Shown: positions 24,281 to 32,489 of the stretch, in pieces
How positions within the stretch are numbered: the first letter of the stretch is position 1
How the letters are laid out: each line of letters opens with the position of its first letter
Source of the DNA: Candidatus Leptovillus affinis
Lineage (GTDB): Bacteria; Chloroflexota; Anaerolineae; Promineifilales; Promineifilaceae
Direction: 5' to 3'
DNA: 64,000 nucleotides
Assembly (NCBI GenBank): GCA_016705235.1
Contig: JADIYP010000001.1
Coordinates: forward strand, 310,001-374,000
Translations under genes and position numbers: made by a program
The notes under the pieces: model-generated
Databases searched by the model: none
Told to the model about the DNA's origin: nothing
What the model saw: the letters and a program-made list of their open reading frames with translations, nothing else

Positions 24281-25978
24281 TTATCTCTCACCAACGCCCA
24301 TGCGCTTCTCCAGGCGACGACTGGAGGTGGCCATGACCCAACTACCGGTAAAGTAGATGAGCATCAGGAAAATATAAGGTTCGCGGCGCACGCCCAACCA
24401 ATCAGTTTGCGCTGAGATCAGGTTGGCAACGCCCAACAATTCAACCAAACCAACGATGGCGATCAGGGTTGTGTCTTTGAACAAGCCGATGAATTGCCCA
24501 ACGATGGCCGGGATTACCGTGCGAATAGCTTGCGGCAGGATGATGAGGCGGTATTTTTGGAACGTATTGAGGCCGATGGCATCGGCGGCTTCGTATTGGC
24601 CTTTGGGAATGGACTGTAAGCCGCCGCGCACATTTTCAGCCAGGTAAGCGGCGGCGAACAGGGCAGCCGCAGCCATGACGCGCCAGGTGCTTAAGATTTC
24701 CATGCCTTTGGGCAGCAAGATGGGGAACAAAATGATGGACATGAACAGGACCGTGATCAACGGTACGCCGCGAATGCCTTCGATATAAAACGTACAGAAC
24801 AGCGCCACCACGTTTCCCTTAAAGTATTTCTGGAACAGGTAAGCGATAACCAGGAATAACAAGGGCCAGAGCGAGAATAACTGCTGCACGATGGTGGTGG
24901 CGGCGGCAAAAGCGGGCAGGGTGTTGGTATACAGGTAATAGGCGGTAAATACGGCCGCTGTGGAATAGGTGAGCCAGGGTGGAATGCCGCGAATCTGGCT
25001 GCGCCGGCCCAGCGCCAGCAGCACGCCCAGCGGGAATGAAGCGACAATGGCAAAGACGGCAATGATCAGGGTGAGTAACAGGCCGCCCCAGGCAATATCG
25101 GGGTTAAGACCGGCGACGAGTGTGCCTCGGAGGAGGTAAACGGCCGTTACCGCCGCCGCCGCCCACAACACAGTCACCAAAAACGACACGATCAGGCTGG
25201 GAAACCGCTTCAGCAGCCCGCGTGATAAGAAAAACAAAGCCACCAGCCCTGCCAAAACAGCCAGCAACCTGATGAGAAAATCCACCGTCCGGCCGGGAAC
25301 TGGCTTGACCCCCAAAAGGAGCATGAAGGTTAAGACCGGCGTGGCCAACCAAATTCCGGTTAACGCCTGCCGTATCCGGTGACGGCGAAAACGCTCCTGC
25401 GAAAAAACAAACGTACTCGCGGCCAACAAAGCGCCCATATAGAGGATCACAAACCACAAACGCCAACTATCTTCTTTTGGGTAGCGGAAGACCATCAGAT
25501 TGCGCATGTTGTCTAAAACAGCGCCCCAATTCGCGCCGGGCGAATCAAATTGCGCCAGAATGGCCTGTGCTTCCTCTGGCACCCGCGTAAAGCTGGCGCG
25601 CAAGAAGGCATAATCAATAAAGCCCCACACGGCCGCTACAATGGCCAACACCAGCAGCAGCGAGAGCAGCGTATTGGTGATGGAGCTGTAAAGATTGTTT
25701 CGCAGCCACAAAGTCAGGGTATTGTGACTGCGGGTTATTTCGTTATAAACCGTCAGGCTGACCGTTAGCAGCCACGCCAACACCAACACCCCCGTGGTAA
25801 ATGGCAGGCTGCGGAATTGGCTGATGGTATAGGCAAGCGTGAGATACGTGAGGATGATCAGCCAGAGGGTAAATAGCCAGCTCTTGGTAATGTTTTCGCG
25901 GATAAAACGGCCGCTGTCGAAATGAAACTCACGGCCGTTTCCCACCCGTTCTTGTAAAGATTGTATCCAGGTCGTCAT
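24281..25978 (-). CDS. aapM: Amino-acid ABC importer permease AapM, enlarged
   Basis: 565 residues, against roughly 380-400 for typical AapM. The inner-membrane core is at the C-terminus with the EAA loop G-Q-Y-E-A-A-D-A-I-G-L at about 460-470. The extra length is an N-terminal block of six or so additional membrane helices (residues 33-285) and an unusual pair of hydrophobic segments (about 335-385) inserted between L-A-L-G-R-R-S and the conserved Y-I-E-G-I-R-G-V-P-L-I. The start ATG is two bases after the aapQ stop. The core assignment is secure; the role of the extra helices is unknown. Confidence 0.9.
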   Translation of the reverse strand: MTTWIQSLQERVGNGREFHFDSGRFIRENITKSWLFTLWLIILTYLTLAYTISQFRSLPFTTGVLVLAWLLTVSLTVYNEITRSHNTLTLWLRNNLYSSITNTLLSLLLVLAIVAAVWGFIDYAFLRASFTRVPEEAQAILAQFDSPGANWGAVLDNMRNLMVFRYPKEDSWRLWFVILYMGALLAASTFVFSQERFRRHRIRQALTGIWLATPVLTFMLLLGVKPVPGRTVDFLIRLLAVLAGLVALFFLSRGLLKRFPSLIVSFLVTVLWAAAAVTAVYLLRGTLVAGLNPDIAWGGLLLTLIIAVFAIVASFPLGVLLALGRRSQIRGIPPWLTYSTAAVFTAYYLYTNTLPAFAAATTIVQQLFSLWPLLFLVIAYLFQKYFKGNVVALFCTFYIEGIRGVPLITVLFMSIILFPILLPKGMEILSTWRVMAAAALFAAAYLAENVRGGLQSIPKGQYEAADAIGLNTFQKYRLIILPQAIRTVIPAIVGQFIGLFKDTTLIAIVGLVELLGVANLISAQTDWLGVRREPYIFLMLIYFTGSWVMATSSRRLEKRMGVGER

Positions 25979-25980
25979 CG

Positions 25981-27600
25981 TTATCTCTCCACCAGGGCAA
26001 TCCGCCGGTTATACCAGTTCAGCATAAAGGAAATGCTCAGGCTCAATGTCAGGTAAGCAGCCATGACAATCATAAACACCTGCACCGAACGCCCCGATTG
26101 GTTCAGGGTGGTATAAGCGATGGCCCACAAATCCGCAAAGCCAACCGCAATAGCCAGCGACGAATTTTTTGCCAGGTTCAGATATTGACTGGTTAGCGGC
26201 GGAATGATGACCCGCATCGCCTGGGGCAGCACCACCAGCCGCAGCCGCTGCGACTCAGAAAGACCCAACGCTCGCGCCGCTTCCGTTTGCCCTTTAGCGA
26301 CCGACTGAATGCCGGCACGCACAATTTCGGCGATAAACGCGCCGGTGTACAGAACCAACCCAATCAAAATGGCCGCAAAACTGGGCGTCAGCTTAATGCC
26401 GCCGATGAAATTCAGCCCTTCAATGCGCGGCACAGATATGCGTACCGGCGTCTCGGCTATGGCAATCACAGAATGGTTGGCCCCGTTTTCCAATGTACTT
26501 CGTTCGGAAGCCAGCGCCGCTTGCGGCGCAACCAGCACTTCGCAATCGCCCGCGACATACGCTTCTGTCGCCTGATTCAGGCGATCAGTGCGATTGACGA
26601 CGAAGGGAATACCCGCTCGGCGAAGCTGCGAGGTAAAATTGACCTCGGATGGCGCGTCTTTGACGGCGCAGATTTGGAGCGAGGCGGTCGTTAGGGCTTC
26701 TGTTGACAGGGAACCATCGGCAACGGCCGTGTCTATATCCCCCAAATCGCTTACCGGCAGCCGACTCAATACCAGCGTCTCAATATCGCCAAACTCCCGC
26801 ACGCGAGTGGCATTGGTCACCATAATCCCCTGCGAGTTTGCCGTCCCCCCGGCCACATACCAGCCAAGTACCGCCACCAACACAAAAGAAAGGAACGCCC
26901 ATAAACCACGATTGCTGCTCTTGCCCGTCTGCTCCTCCCGTCGCCCTAAAAACAGCCAGGTCACCTGCGCCTGAATAATCCCCAAAACCAGAAAAGCCAT
27001 CCAAATGGAGAAGGATGGCATAAACACAGGTCCAGGCATATTGATACCACGCTGGCTCAGGAAAATGGGCAGACCAAACGGCTGAATGGCGTCCTTAATC
27101 GCGGGAAATAAAAGAATAACGCCAAAATAAATGAAAAACAGTTGCAGCAGTAACGGCGTATTTCTAAAAAAGTCCACATACCACTTGGCCATATTACTCA
27201 CCAACCAGTTTGTGGAAAGCCGCGCAATGCCCGCCAGTGTGCCCAAAATCGTGGCCAAAATCACGCCCAAAACGGTGACCTTCAGGGTGTTCAACGCGCC
27301 AACCAGCAGCGCGCGGGCATAAGAATCGCTCGGCTCATAACGAATGATGGATTCTGAAATGTCAAACTGCGCGTCAATACTTAAAAAATTAAACCCGCAG
27401 CGGAAGCTTTCTGTGCCATCAGCGCACCGAAACGACCCTAAAGCGCCAATATTGTCGTTGACATTATTCAGGAGCCAGGCGGTGCCCAGAACAACCATTA
27501 CCACAAAGGCAATCTGCGCCAGCACCCCAATCACTCGACCATCACGCCAGAAAGGAATCGATTCCTGACCCTTTGGGGGAGTAGGGCTTAATTCTGCCAT
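25981..27600 (-). CDS. aapQ: Amino-acid ABC importer permease AapQ with embedded binding-protein-like segment
   Basis: 539 residues, about 140 more than usual. Helices and the scoop loop match AapQ: R-N-T-P-L-L-L-Q-L near 146-154, EAA loop G-Q-T-E-A-A-R-A-L-G-L at 437-447. Between residues about 250 and 390 lies an insertion. Its part 308-388 aligns with one lobe of the partner binding protein: I-C-A-V near 310, the R-A-G-I-P-F / R-A-Q-G-I-D-F correspondence, and E-A-Y-V-A-G-D-C against E-A-Y-D-A-G-Q-C. The permease therefore seems to carry part of a periplasmic ligand-binding lobe in an external loop. ATG start, 104 bp downstream of aapJ. Confidence 0.88.
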   Translation of the reverse strand: MAELSPTPPKGQESIPFWRDGRVIGVLAQIAFVVMVVLGTAWLLNNVNDNIGALGSFRCADGTESFRCGFNFLSIDAQFDISESIIRYEPSDSYARALLVGALNTLKVTVLGVILATILGTLAGIARLSTNWLVSNMAKWYVDFFRNTPLLLQLFFIYFGVILLFPAIKDAIQPFGLPIFLSQRGINMPGPVFMPSFSIWMAFLVLGIIQAQVTWLFLGRREEQTGKSSNRGLWAFLSFVLVAVLGWYVAGGTANSQGIMVTNATRVREFGDIETLVLSRLPVSDLGDIDTAVADGSLSTEALTTASLQICAVKDAPSEVNFTSQLRRAGIPFVVNRTDRLNQATEAYVAGDCEVLVAPQAALASERSTLENGANHSVIAIAETPVRISVPRIEGLNFIGGIKLTPSFAAILIGLVLYTGAFIAEIVRAGIQSVAKGQTEAARALGLSESQRLRLVVLPQAMRVIIPPLTSQYLNLAKNSSLAIAVGFADLWAIAYTTLNQSGRSVQVFMIVMAAYLTLSLSISFMLNWYNRRIALVER

Positions 27601-27648
27601 GGCTGATACCTCTCGATGGGAAGGGCAACGGCCGTTCCCTTACTTAAA

Positions 27649-27677
27649 GCACAGCCCGACATAATGCCGGGCTGTGC
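27649..27677 (-). terminator. Intercistronic hairpin between aapJ and aapQ
   Basis: A 10-bp stem GCACAGCCCG / CGGGCTGTGC with a 9-nt loop lies just after the aapJ stop. Hairpins at this spot usually let the binding protein be made in excess over the membrane components by partial termination or 3' protection of the upstream message. Confidence 0.65.
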
Positions 27678-27704
27678 CTTAACTCATCAACTTACAACGT
27701 CGAT

Positions 27705-28832
27705 CTAACGGAATGGCGGGGAATACAGCAAACCACCGTCGGTCCATTGTTGATTCAGACCACGCGGCAAATTAAACGGCGTGTCCGGACCCAGGTTACG
27801 CGCATAAATCTCGGCATAATTGCCGACTTGCTTGATAACCTGATAACACCAATCATTGCTCAGGCCCATGCCAGCGCCCAAATCGCCGGTTTCACCCAAC
27901 ACATTCTGAATAACCGGGTCATCGCCGCCCAAGAAGCTGTCAACATTGGTGGAATCGATGCCCAATTCTTCAGCCTGGAACGTGCAGTTTACCGTCCACA
28001 TCACAATGTCGCCCCAGTTGTTGTCGCCATGACGAGTCAGCGGACCCAGAGGTTCTTTAGACATGGTTTCGTCCAGAATGGTGTGCGCTGCCGGATCGGC
28101 CAACAAAATTTGCTGTGAAACCAGGCCAGATTTATCGGTGGTAAACCCATCACATTGGCCAGCGTCATACGCTTCGCGAGTCTTGTCTGCGTCATCAAAC
28201 ACAACCGGCTCAAAATCTATGCCCTGAGCGCGAAAAACGTCCGCCAGGTTCTTTTCTGTTGTCGTACCAGACTGCACGCAAATGGTGCCGCCAGCCAGAC
28301 CGGCCAAATCGGTAATACCACTGTCTTTGCGGACCATCATGCCCTGCCCATCAAAGAAAGTGGTGGGTTGGAAATCGGCGCCCAATTGGGTGTCGCGGCT
28401 TAGGGTCCAGGTGGTGTTACGGATAAGGACGTCAATCTCACCAGATTGCAGAACGGGGAAGCGTTCGTTAGCGGTGGTCGGCCGAATTTCGAAGGCTGTA
28501 GCGTCGCCTAACGCAGCGGCGGCAACAGCTTTACAAAAGTCAATGTCGAAGCCTTCAAATTCGTTGGTATCTGGGTTGATATACCCAAAGCCAGGGACGG
28601 CCTGATTACCGCCACATTTAACTGTGCCACGTTCGCGCACTGTTTGCAGGGTAATGCCTTCAGCGGCGGGAGCGGCCGGGGCGGCGGCATCCGCAGGAGC
28701 GGCGGCCGGCACTTCCACAATTCGCGTTACTTCGACGGTCACGGTTTCCACCTGGGCTTCGCCGCCACATGCAACCAGCAACAAAGCTATCAGCACGAAG
28801 CTAACCAGGGTTAAAAAATGTTTTTTATTCAT
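27705..28832 (-). CDS. aapJ: General L-amino-acid binding lipoprotein AapJ
   Basis: 375 residues starting at ATG behind GGAGGAG. Signal peptide with lipobox L-V-A-C, a spacer with V-T-V-E-V-T-R-I-V-E-V and Ala/Pro runs, then a type II periplasmic binding protein: V-K-C-G-G-N near 72, G-F-D-I-D-F-C-K-A, the R-N-T-T-W-T-L-S-R-D ligand motif, and C-terminal G-P-D-T-P-F-N-L-P-R-G-L-N typical of AapJ/BztA. It delivers amino acids to the AapQM-P channel. Lipid anchoring fits a monoderm-like envelope. Confidence 0.95.
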   Translation of the reverse strand: MNKKHFLTLVSFVLIALLLVACGGEAQVETVTVEVTRIVEVPAAAPADAAAPAAPAAEGITLQTVRERGTVKCGGNQAVPGFGYINPDTNEFEGFDIDFCKAVAAAALGDATAFEIRPTTANERFPVLQSGEIDVLIRNTTWTLSRDTQLGADFQPTTFFDGQGMMVRKDSGITDLAGLAGGTICVQSGTTTEKNLADVFRAQGIDFEPVVFDDADKTREAYDAGQCDGFTTDKSGLVSQQILLADPAAHTILDETMSKEPLGPLTRHGDNNWGDIVMWTVNCTFQAEELGIDSTNVDSFLGGDDPVIQNVLGETGDLGAGMGLSNDWCYQVIKQVGNYAEIYARNLGPDTPFNLPRGLNQQWTDGGLLYSPPFR

Positions 28833-29125
28833 GAAATTCTCCTCCGAAAAGTTTTAAGTTGGGGTTTACAAATATGGAAACAAATAAGCGAACTTATCGA
28901 TAGGGCCTCCTTTCTGTCTCACGCTATATGCTTCAATATCCCGATTGGGCTAATGAATTTGATGTGTGGTTTGCAGTTGATTGCGGTTTTAGCGGCTGCT
29001 GTTTTAAGCAGAGTGGTTTGTCATGGGAATGACTTGGGCGGCTATGCTAGTGCCAGTTATTAGAGGTCATCTTGTGTTCAGAATAATTTTCCCCGCAAAA
29101 TCGGGTTAACTCCGAACTGTATTCT

Positions 29126-29179
29126 GTGCTGCGCATCATTGGCGTGCTGCGCATCGTTGGCGCGCTGCGCATTGTTGGC
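29126..29179. repeat. Three tandem 18-bp repeats
   Basis: Units GTGCTGCGCATCATTGGC, GTGCTGCGCATCGTTGGC and GCGCTGCGCATTGTTGGC follow one another without gaps. The variation is limited to three positions. They could be a repeated operator or a remnant of slippage. Confidence 0.75.
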
Positions 29180-29530
29180 AATGAACGAGCTTTTATGTCT
29201 GTGTGAATTCGATCATGCTCCATGTGCTTGCCAAGTCAATCGCAGTCAAGGAAGCAAGAATTGGGACAACAAATTCAAATGGATGTGACTCATGGGAGCT
29301 TTTTCCTAAATTAGTATAACCAGCCTTAAGAAATGAGCAAGTCCAGGGCAAAAAAATTTTTTATGGATTTTTATATTCGTCGTTTGCGCGTGCGGGCGCA
29401 CGGCCGTTTCCCATCCGCCTACACACCTCTGCCACCACCCATCACCTCGCCCATCCTTATGTCTATTTCTTGGGCGCAGACCACAAAAAGACCCTGTAAT
29501 TTCACTATATAATCCTATATTGTCACCGTA

Positions 29531-29559
29531 TTGACACCAAAATGATACTGTTGTAAAAT
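29531..29559 (+). promoter_or_regulatory. Strong sigma70-type promoter
   Basis: Exact TTGACA at 29531-29536, 17-bp spacer, TAAAAT at 29554-29559 (five of six). Expected start near 29566, about 110 nt before the GTG start of the peptide-binding lipoprotein. Confidence 0.72.
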
Positions 29560-29678
29560 GTTCATGTCCCAAGTGGAGCCGCCGCGACTTTTTCCCGCCG
29601 CAGCGCATGGCACGCAAAATCGGGGCATTTACCGACCGCTTAAGGTCAAAATTTATTTACAAAAGGAGAAGGAAATCT

Positions 29679-31799
29679 GTGTTCTCAACCAAACGTCCAA
29701 CAACAAAATTAAGTTTGTTCTTCGCCGCTCTGGCGCTCCTTATCTTAGGACTGGCTGCCTGTCAGCCAGAAACCGTTGAGGTGGTGAAAGAAGTCCCGGT
29801 GGAAGTTACTCGTGTTATCACGGAAACAATCACCCAAGAAGGGCAGGCCGTGGAAGTAACCCGCGTCATCAGCGAGCAAATTGTGGTCACGGCTACGCCA
29901 GAACCTGAAGCGCCGGTGTCTTTCTCGCCCCCTGAACCCGGAACCTACGTCTCCCTCACCTTCGGCGACATTGATACCCTGGACCCCAACCTGGCCTATG
30001 ACAGCGCCAGCGGGCAAGTCTTACAAAACGTCATGGAAGGGCTGGTTTACTTCAACCAGGGCGACAGCAGCTCGGTCGTTCCGGCACTGGCCAAAGAAGT
30101 CCCCAGCCTGGAAAATGGCCTCATCTCCGAAGATGGCCTGACTTACACCTTTAATATCCGCGAAGGCGTATCCTTCCACGATGGCGGCACATTGGAACCC
30201 CACGATGTGGCCTATACCTTCCAGCGCGGTCTACTGCAATCGGACCCCAATGGGCCGCAGTGGCTCCTGCTGGAACCCATTCTGGGTTACAGCAACTGCT
30301 ACGACATCACCGAAGGCATCGACCCCGAATGTGGGTTGGCCGGTGATATTGAAGCCCTGACGGCCGCAGACCCGGCAAAGGTAACGGCCGTGTGCGAACA
30401 AGTCCAGGCCGCTATCGTCGCCGACGACGAAGCCGGAACCGTCACCTTCAATCTCACCCAACCCTGGGGACCGTTCCTCGTCACCCTCGCCGGCTACTGG
30501 GGCAATATCCTGGACAGCGAATGGGCTATCGCCAACGGCGCCTGGGATGGCGACTGCGCCACCTGGGTCAGTCACTACGCCCCCGGCTCCGAAAACAGCG
30601 AACTCACCGACATCATCAACGGCACCGGCCCCTATATGCTGGACCACTGGACACCTGGCGAAGAATTTGTCCTCGTCGCCAACCCCAACTACTGGCGCGC
30701 CGCCGACATGCCCGTCTGGGAAGGCGGCCCGTCCGGTATCCCGCGCATCAAAACCGTCATTGTCCGATTGGTTAACGAATGGGGAACCCGTTTCGCCGCC
30801 CTGCAAGCCGGTGACGTAGCCTCGGCCAACGTACCACCCGAAAACGAAACCCAGGTAGACCCCTTCGTCGGCGAATTCTGCGATTACAAAACCAACGAAT
30901 GCACGCCTAACCCTGATAATCCCAACGGCCCGCTGCGCAAATGGGACTTACTGCCCAGCGTCTCCCGCACAGACGTCTTTCTCAACTTCAACGTCGCTAC
31001 AGACCAGGATGGCAACAACCCCTACATCGGCAGCGGCAAGCTAGATGGCCAGGGCGTGCCGCCAGACTTTTTCTCCGACATCCATGTCCGCAAAGCCTTC
31101 AACTACTGCTTCGACTACGAAACCTTCATTGCCGAAGTACAACTTGGCAAAGGCGTGCGCAACAACGGCCCCATTATCCGCGATATGCTTGGCTACAACG
31201 AAGATGGCCCCTACTACGAATTCGATCTGGACAAATGCGCTGAAGAACTGGCTCTGGCCTGGGATGGCGTACTGCCCGACACCGGCTTCCGCGTGCAAGT
31301 AGCCTTCAATACCGGCAACACCACCCGGCAAACCATCGGCGCAATCCTGCAAAACAATCTGGCAACCATCAATCCAAACTACCAGGTAGACATCGTTGGC
31401 TTACCCTGGCCCACACTCTTGCGCTCATTCCGCGCCAAACAACTGCCCATCGCCGTCAGCGGCTGGGGCGAAGACATTCATGATCCGCACAACTGGGTCC
31501 AGCCATTCACCGTGGGCACCTATGCCGGGCGGCAAAACATGCCCGCCGAGCTAATTGCCCAATTCACCGAACTGGTAAACGCTGGCGTATCGGCCACGAC
31601 GCCAGAAGCCCGCGAACAATACTACTTTGACCTGCAACAACTGCACCACGATCAGGCTCCTCAAATCACCCTCTCGCAGTCAAGTAATTTCCGCTTTGAG
31701 CAGCGTTGGGTGAACGATTGGTTCTACCGAATCGGCCAATCGAACATCAACGAAGGCGGTTACTTCTACGCCTACGATCTGGATGATGGCATTGATTAG
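29679..31799 (+). CDS. Oligopeptide/solute-binding lipoprotein (SBP_bac_5 family)
   Basis: 706 residues from GTG 29679, chosen over the ATG at 29607 because AAAGGAGAAGG sits directly upstream and the signal peptide then starts normally. Signal peptide with lipobox L-A-A-C, a charged V-V-K-E-V-P-V-E-V-T-R-V spacer, then a family 5 extracytoplasmic binding domain (D-I-D-T-L-D-P-N, F-N-I-R-E-G-V-S-F-H-D-G, G-T-G-P-Y-M-L-D-H-W). Such proteins deliver peptides, nickel or sugars to DppBCDF-type importers. No permease or ATPase gene is next to it, so it is an orphan binding component here. Confidence 0.92.
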   Translation: MFSTKRPTTKLSLFFAALALLILGLAACQPETVEVVKEVPVEVTRVITETITQEGQAVEVTRVISEQIVVTATPEPEAPVSFSPPEPGTYVSLTFGDIDTLDPNLAYDSASGQVLQNVMEGLVYFNQGDSSSVVPALAKEVPSLENGLISEDGLTYTFNIREGVSFHDGGTLEPHDVAYTFQRGLLQSDPNGPQWLLLEPILGYSNCYDITEGIDPECGLAGDIEALTAADPAKVTAVCEQVQAAIVADDEAGTVTFNLTQPWGPFLVTLAGYWGNILDSEWAIANGAWDGDCATWVSHYAPGSENSELTDIINGTGPYMLDHWTPGEEFVLVANPNYWRAADMPVWEGGPSGIPRIKTVIVRLVNEWGTRFAALQAGDVASANVPPENETQVDPFVGEFCDYKTNECTPNPDNPNGPLRKWDLLPSVSRTDVFLNFNVATDQDGNNPYIGSGKLDGQGVPPDFFSDIHVRKAFNYCFDYETFIAEVQLGKGVRNNGPIIRDMLGYNEDGPYYEFDLDKCAEELALAWDGVLPDTGFRVQVAFNTGNTTRQTIGAILQNNLATINPNYQVDIVGLPWPTLLRSFRAKQLPIAVSGWGEDIHDPHNWVQPFTVGTYAGRQNMPAELIAQFTELVNAGVSATTPEAREQYYFDLQQLHHDQAPQITLSQSSNFRFEQRWVNDWFYRIGQSNINEGGYFYAYDLDDGID

Positions 31800-31957
31800 G
31801 GACATTTCCTCCTTCCCTAAAAAATTGTAACGCATGAGTAAAGCGGGTGATGGGACGTGAAAGCCATCACCCGTTTTGCTTTCCCGTCAGGTATCTACAA
31901 CAAAGCAAAAGCCGATATAATAGCTGTGGGTTTGGGAAGAGGTACTATGATGAACTC

Positions 31958-32057
31958 ATGTTACGCAGTCACTCTGGAGAAAACCCTGAGGGTTTTACCA
32001 AATCGACACTCATTTCCAGAGATCAGGTAAACCCTTCGGGTTTTGGGTGCGTAACAT
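31958..32057. mobile_element. 100-bp element with perfect 10-bp terminal inverted repeats
   Basis: ATGTTACGCA at 31958-31967 and TGCGTAACAT at 32048-32057 bound an element whose interior holds AAAACCCTGAGGGTTTTACC facing GGTAAACCCTTCGGGTTTT. It ends 30 bp before the CBS gene. The interior resembles the ACCCCAAGGGTTT hairpins elsewhere in the window. The rest of the gap 31800-32087 shows nothing recognisable. Confidence 0.6.
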
Positions 32058-32087
32058 CAGTGATGAAGTTGGAAGGAGGAGCGCCCC

Positions 32088-32489
32088 ATGAAGCAAAGCC
32101 GCACTGTGTTGGAATCTAAACGTTACGGCGTTTACAACTGCCGCCCAACCACGCCGCTGCTGGCAGCCGCCCGGCAAATGGCCGAGGAAGACATCGGCTG
32201 TCTGGTGGTTGTGGATGACGCCGGCTATCTGGAAGGCATTGTGACCCGTTTTGATCTGGTTCGCGCTTGCATTGCGGAGCCAGCCTGGCAAACAGAGCCG
32301 GTTTCCCGGTTCATGACTTCCGAGGTCATCACGGTTGGCCCGGAGACAACCATGTTTGCCGTGGCTAATATATTGATGGACCGGCAAATTCATCGCGTGG
32401 TAGCCGTGCGCGAGGAGAACGGCCGTCTCCGACCATTCTCCGTCATTTCGGCCAGCGACCTGGTTTACCACATGATCCAGGATGCGTAA
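32088..32489 (+). CDS. Stand-alone CBS-pair protein
   Basis: 133 residues forming a tandem CBS (Bateman) module: first motif ends D-I-G-C-L-V-V-V-D-D-A-G-Y-L-E-G-I-V-T-R-F-D-L, second I-L-M-D-R-Q-I-H-R-V-V-A-V-R-E-E with S-A-S-D-L-V. CBS pairs bind adenosine nucleotides and act as energy or redox sensors, but no effector domain is attached. A near-consensus GGAAGGAGG precedes the ATG. Its stop abuts, tail to tail without spacing, the stop of the large lipoprotein gene. Confidence 0.9.
   Translation: MKQSRTVLESKRYGVYNCRPTTPLLAAARQMAEEDIGCLVVVDDAGYLEGIVTRFDLVRACIAEPAWQTEPVSRFMTSEVITVGPETTMFAVANILMDRQIHRVVAVREENGRLRPFSVISASDLVYHMIQDA

Larger units (their letters stand above)
28833..29678. other. 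Divergent intergenic region between aapJ and the peptide-binding lipoprotein
   Basis: No protein gene is supported in these 846 bp. It contains a triple 18-bp repeat (29126-29179), a strong plus-strand promoter (29531-29559) and AT-rich sequence upstream of aapJ. An in-frame ATG at 29607 would extend the downstream gene by 24 basic residues but lacks a ribosome binding site. Confidence 0.6.

Noticed and set aside
31958..32057. Phage attachment site next to a tRNA or integrase
   Set aside because: No integrase or tRNA is adjacent; the only tRNA (40051-40123) has no repeat of its 3' end visible in the window.
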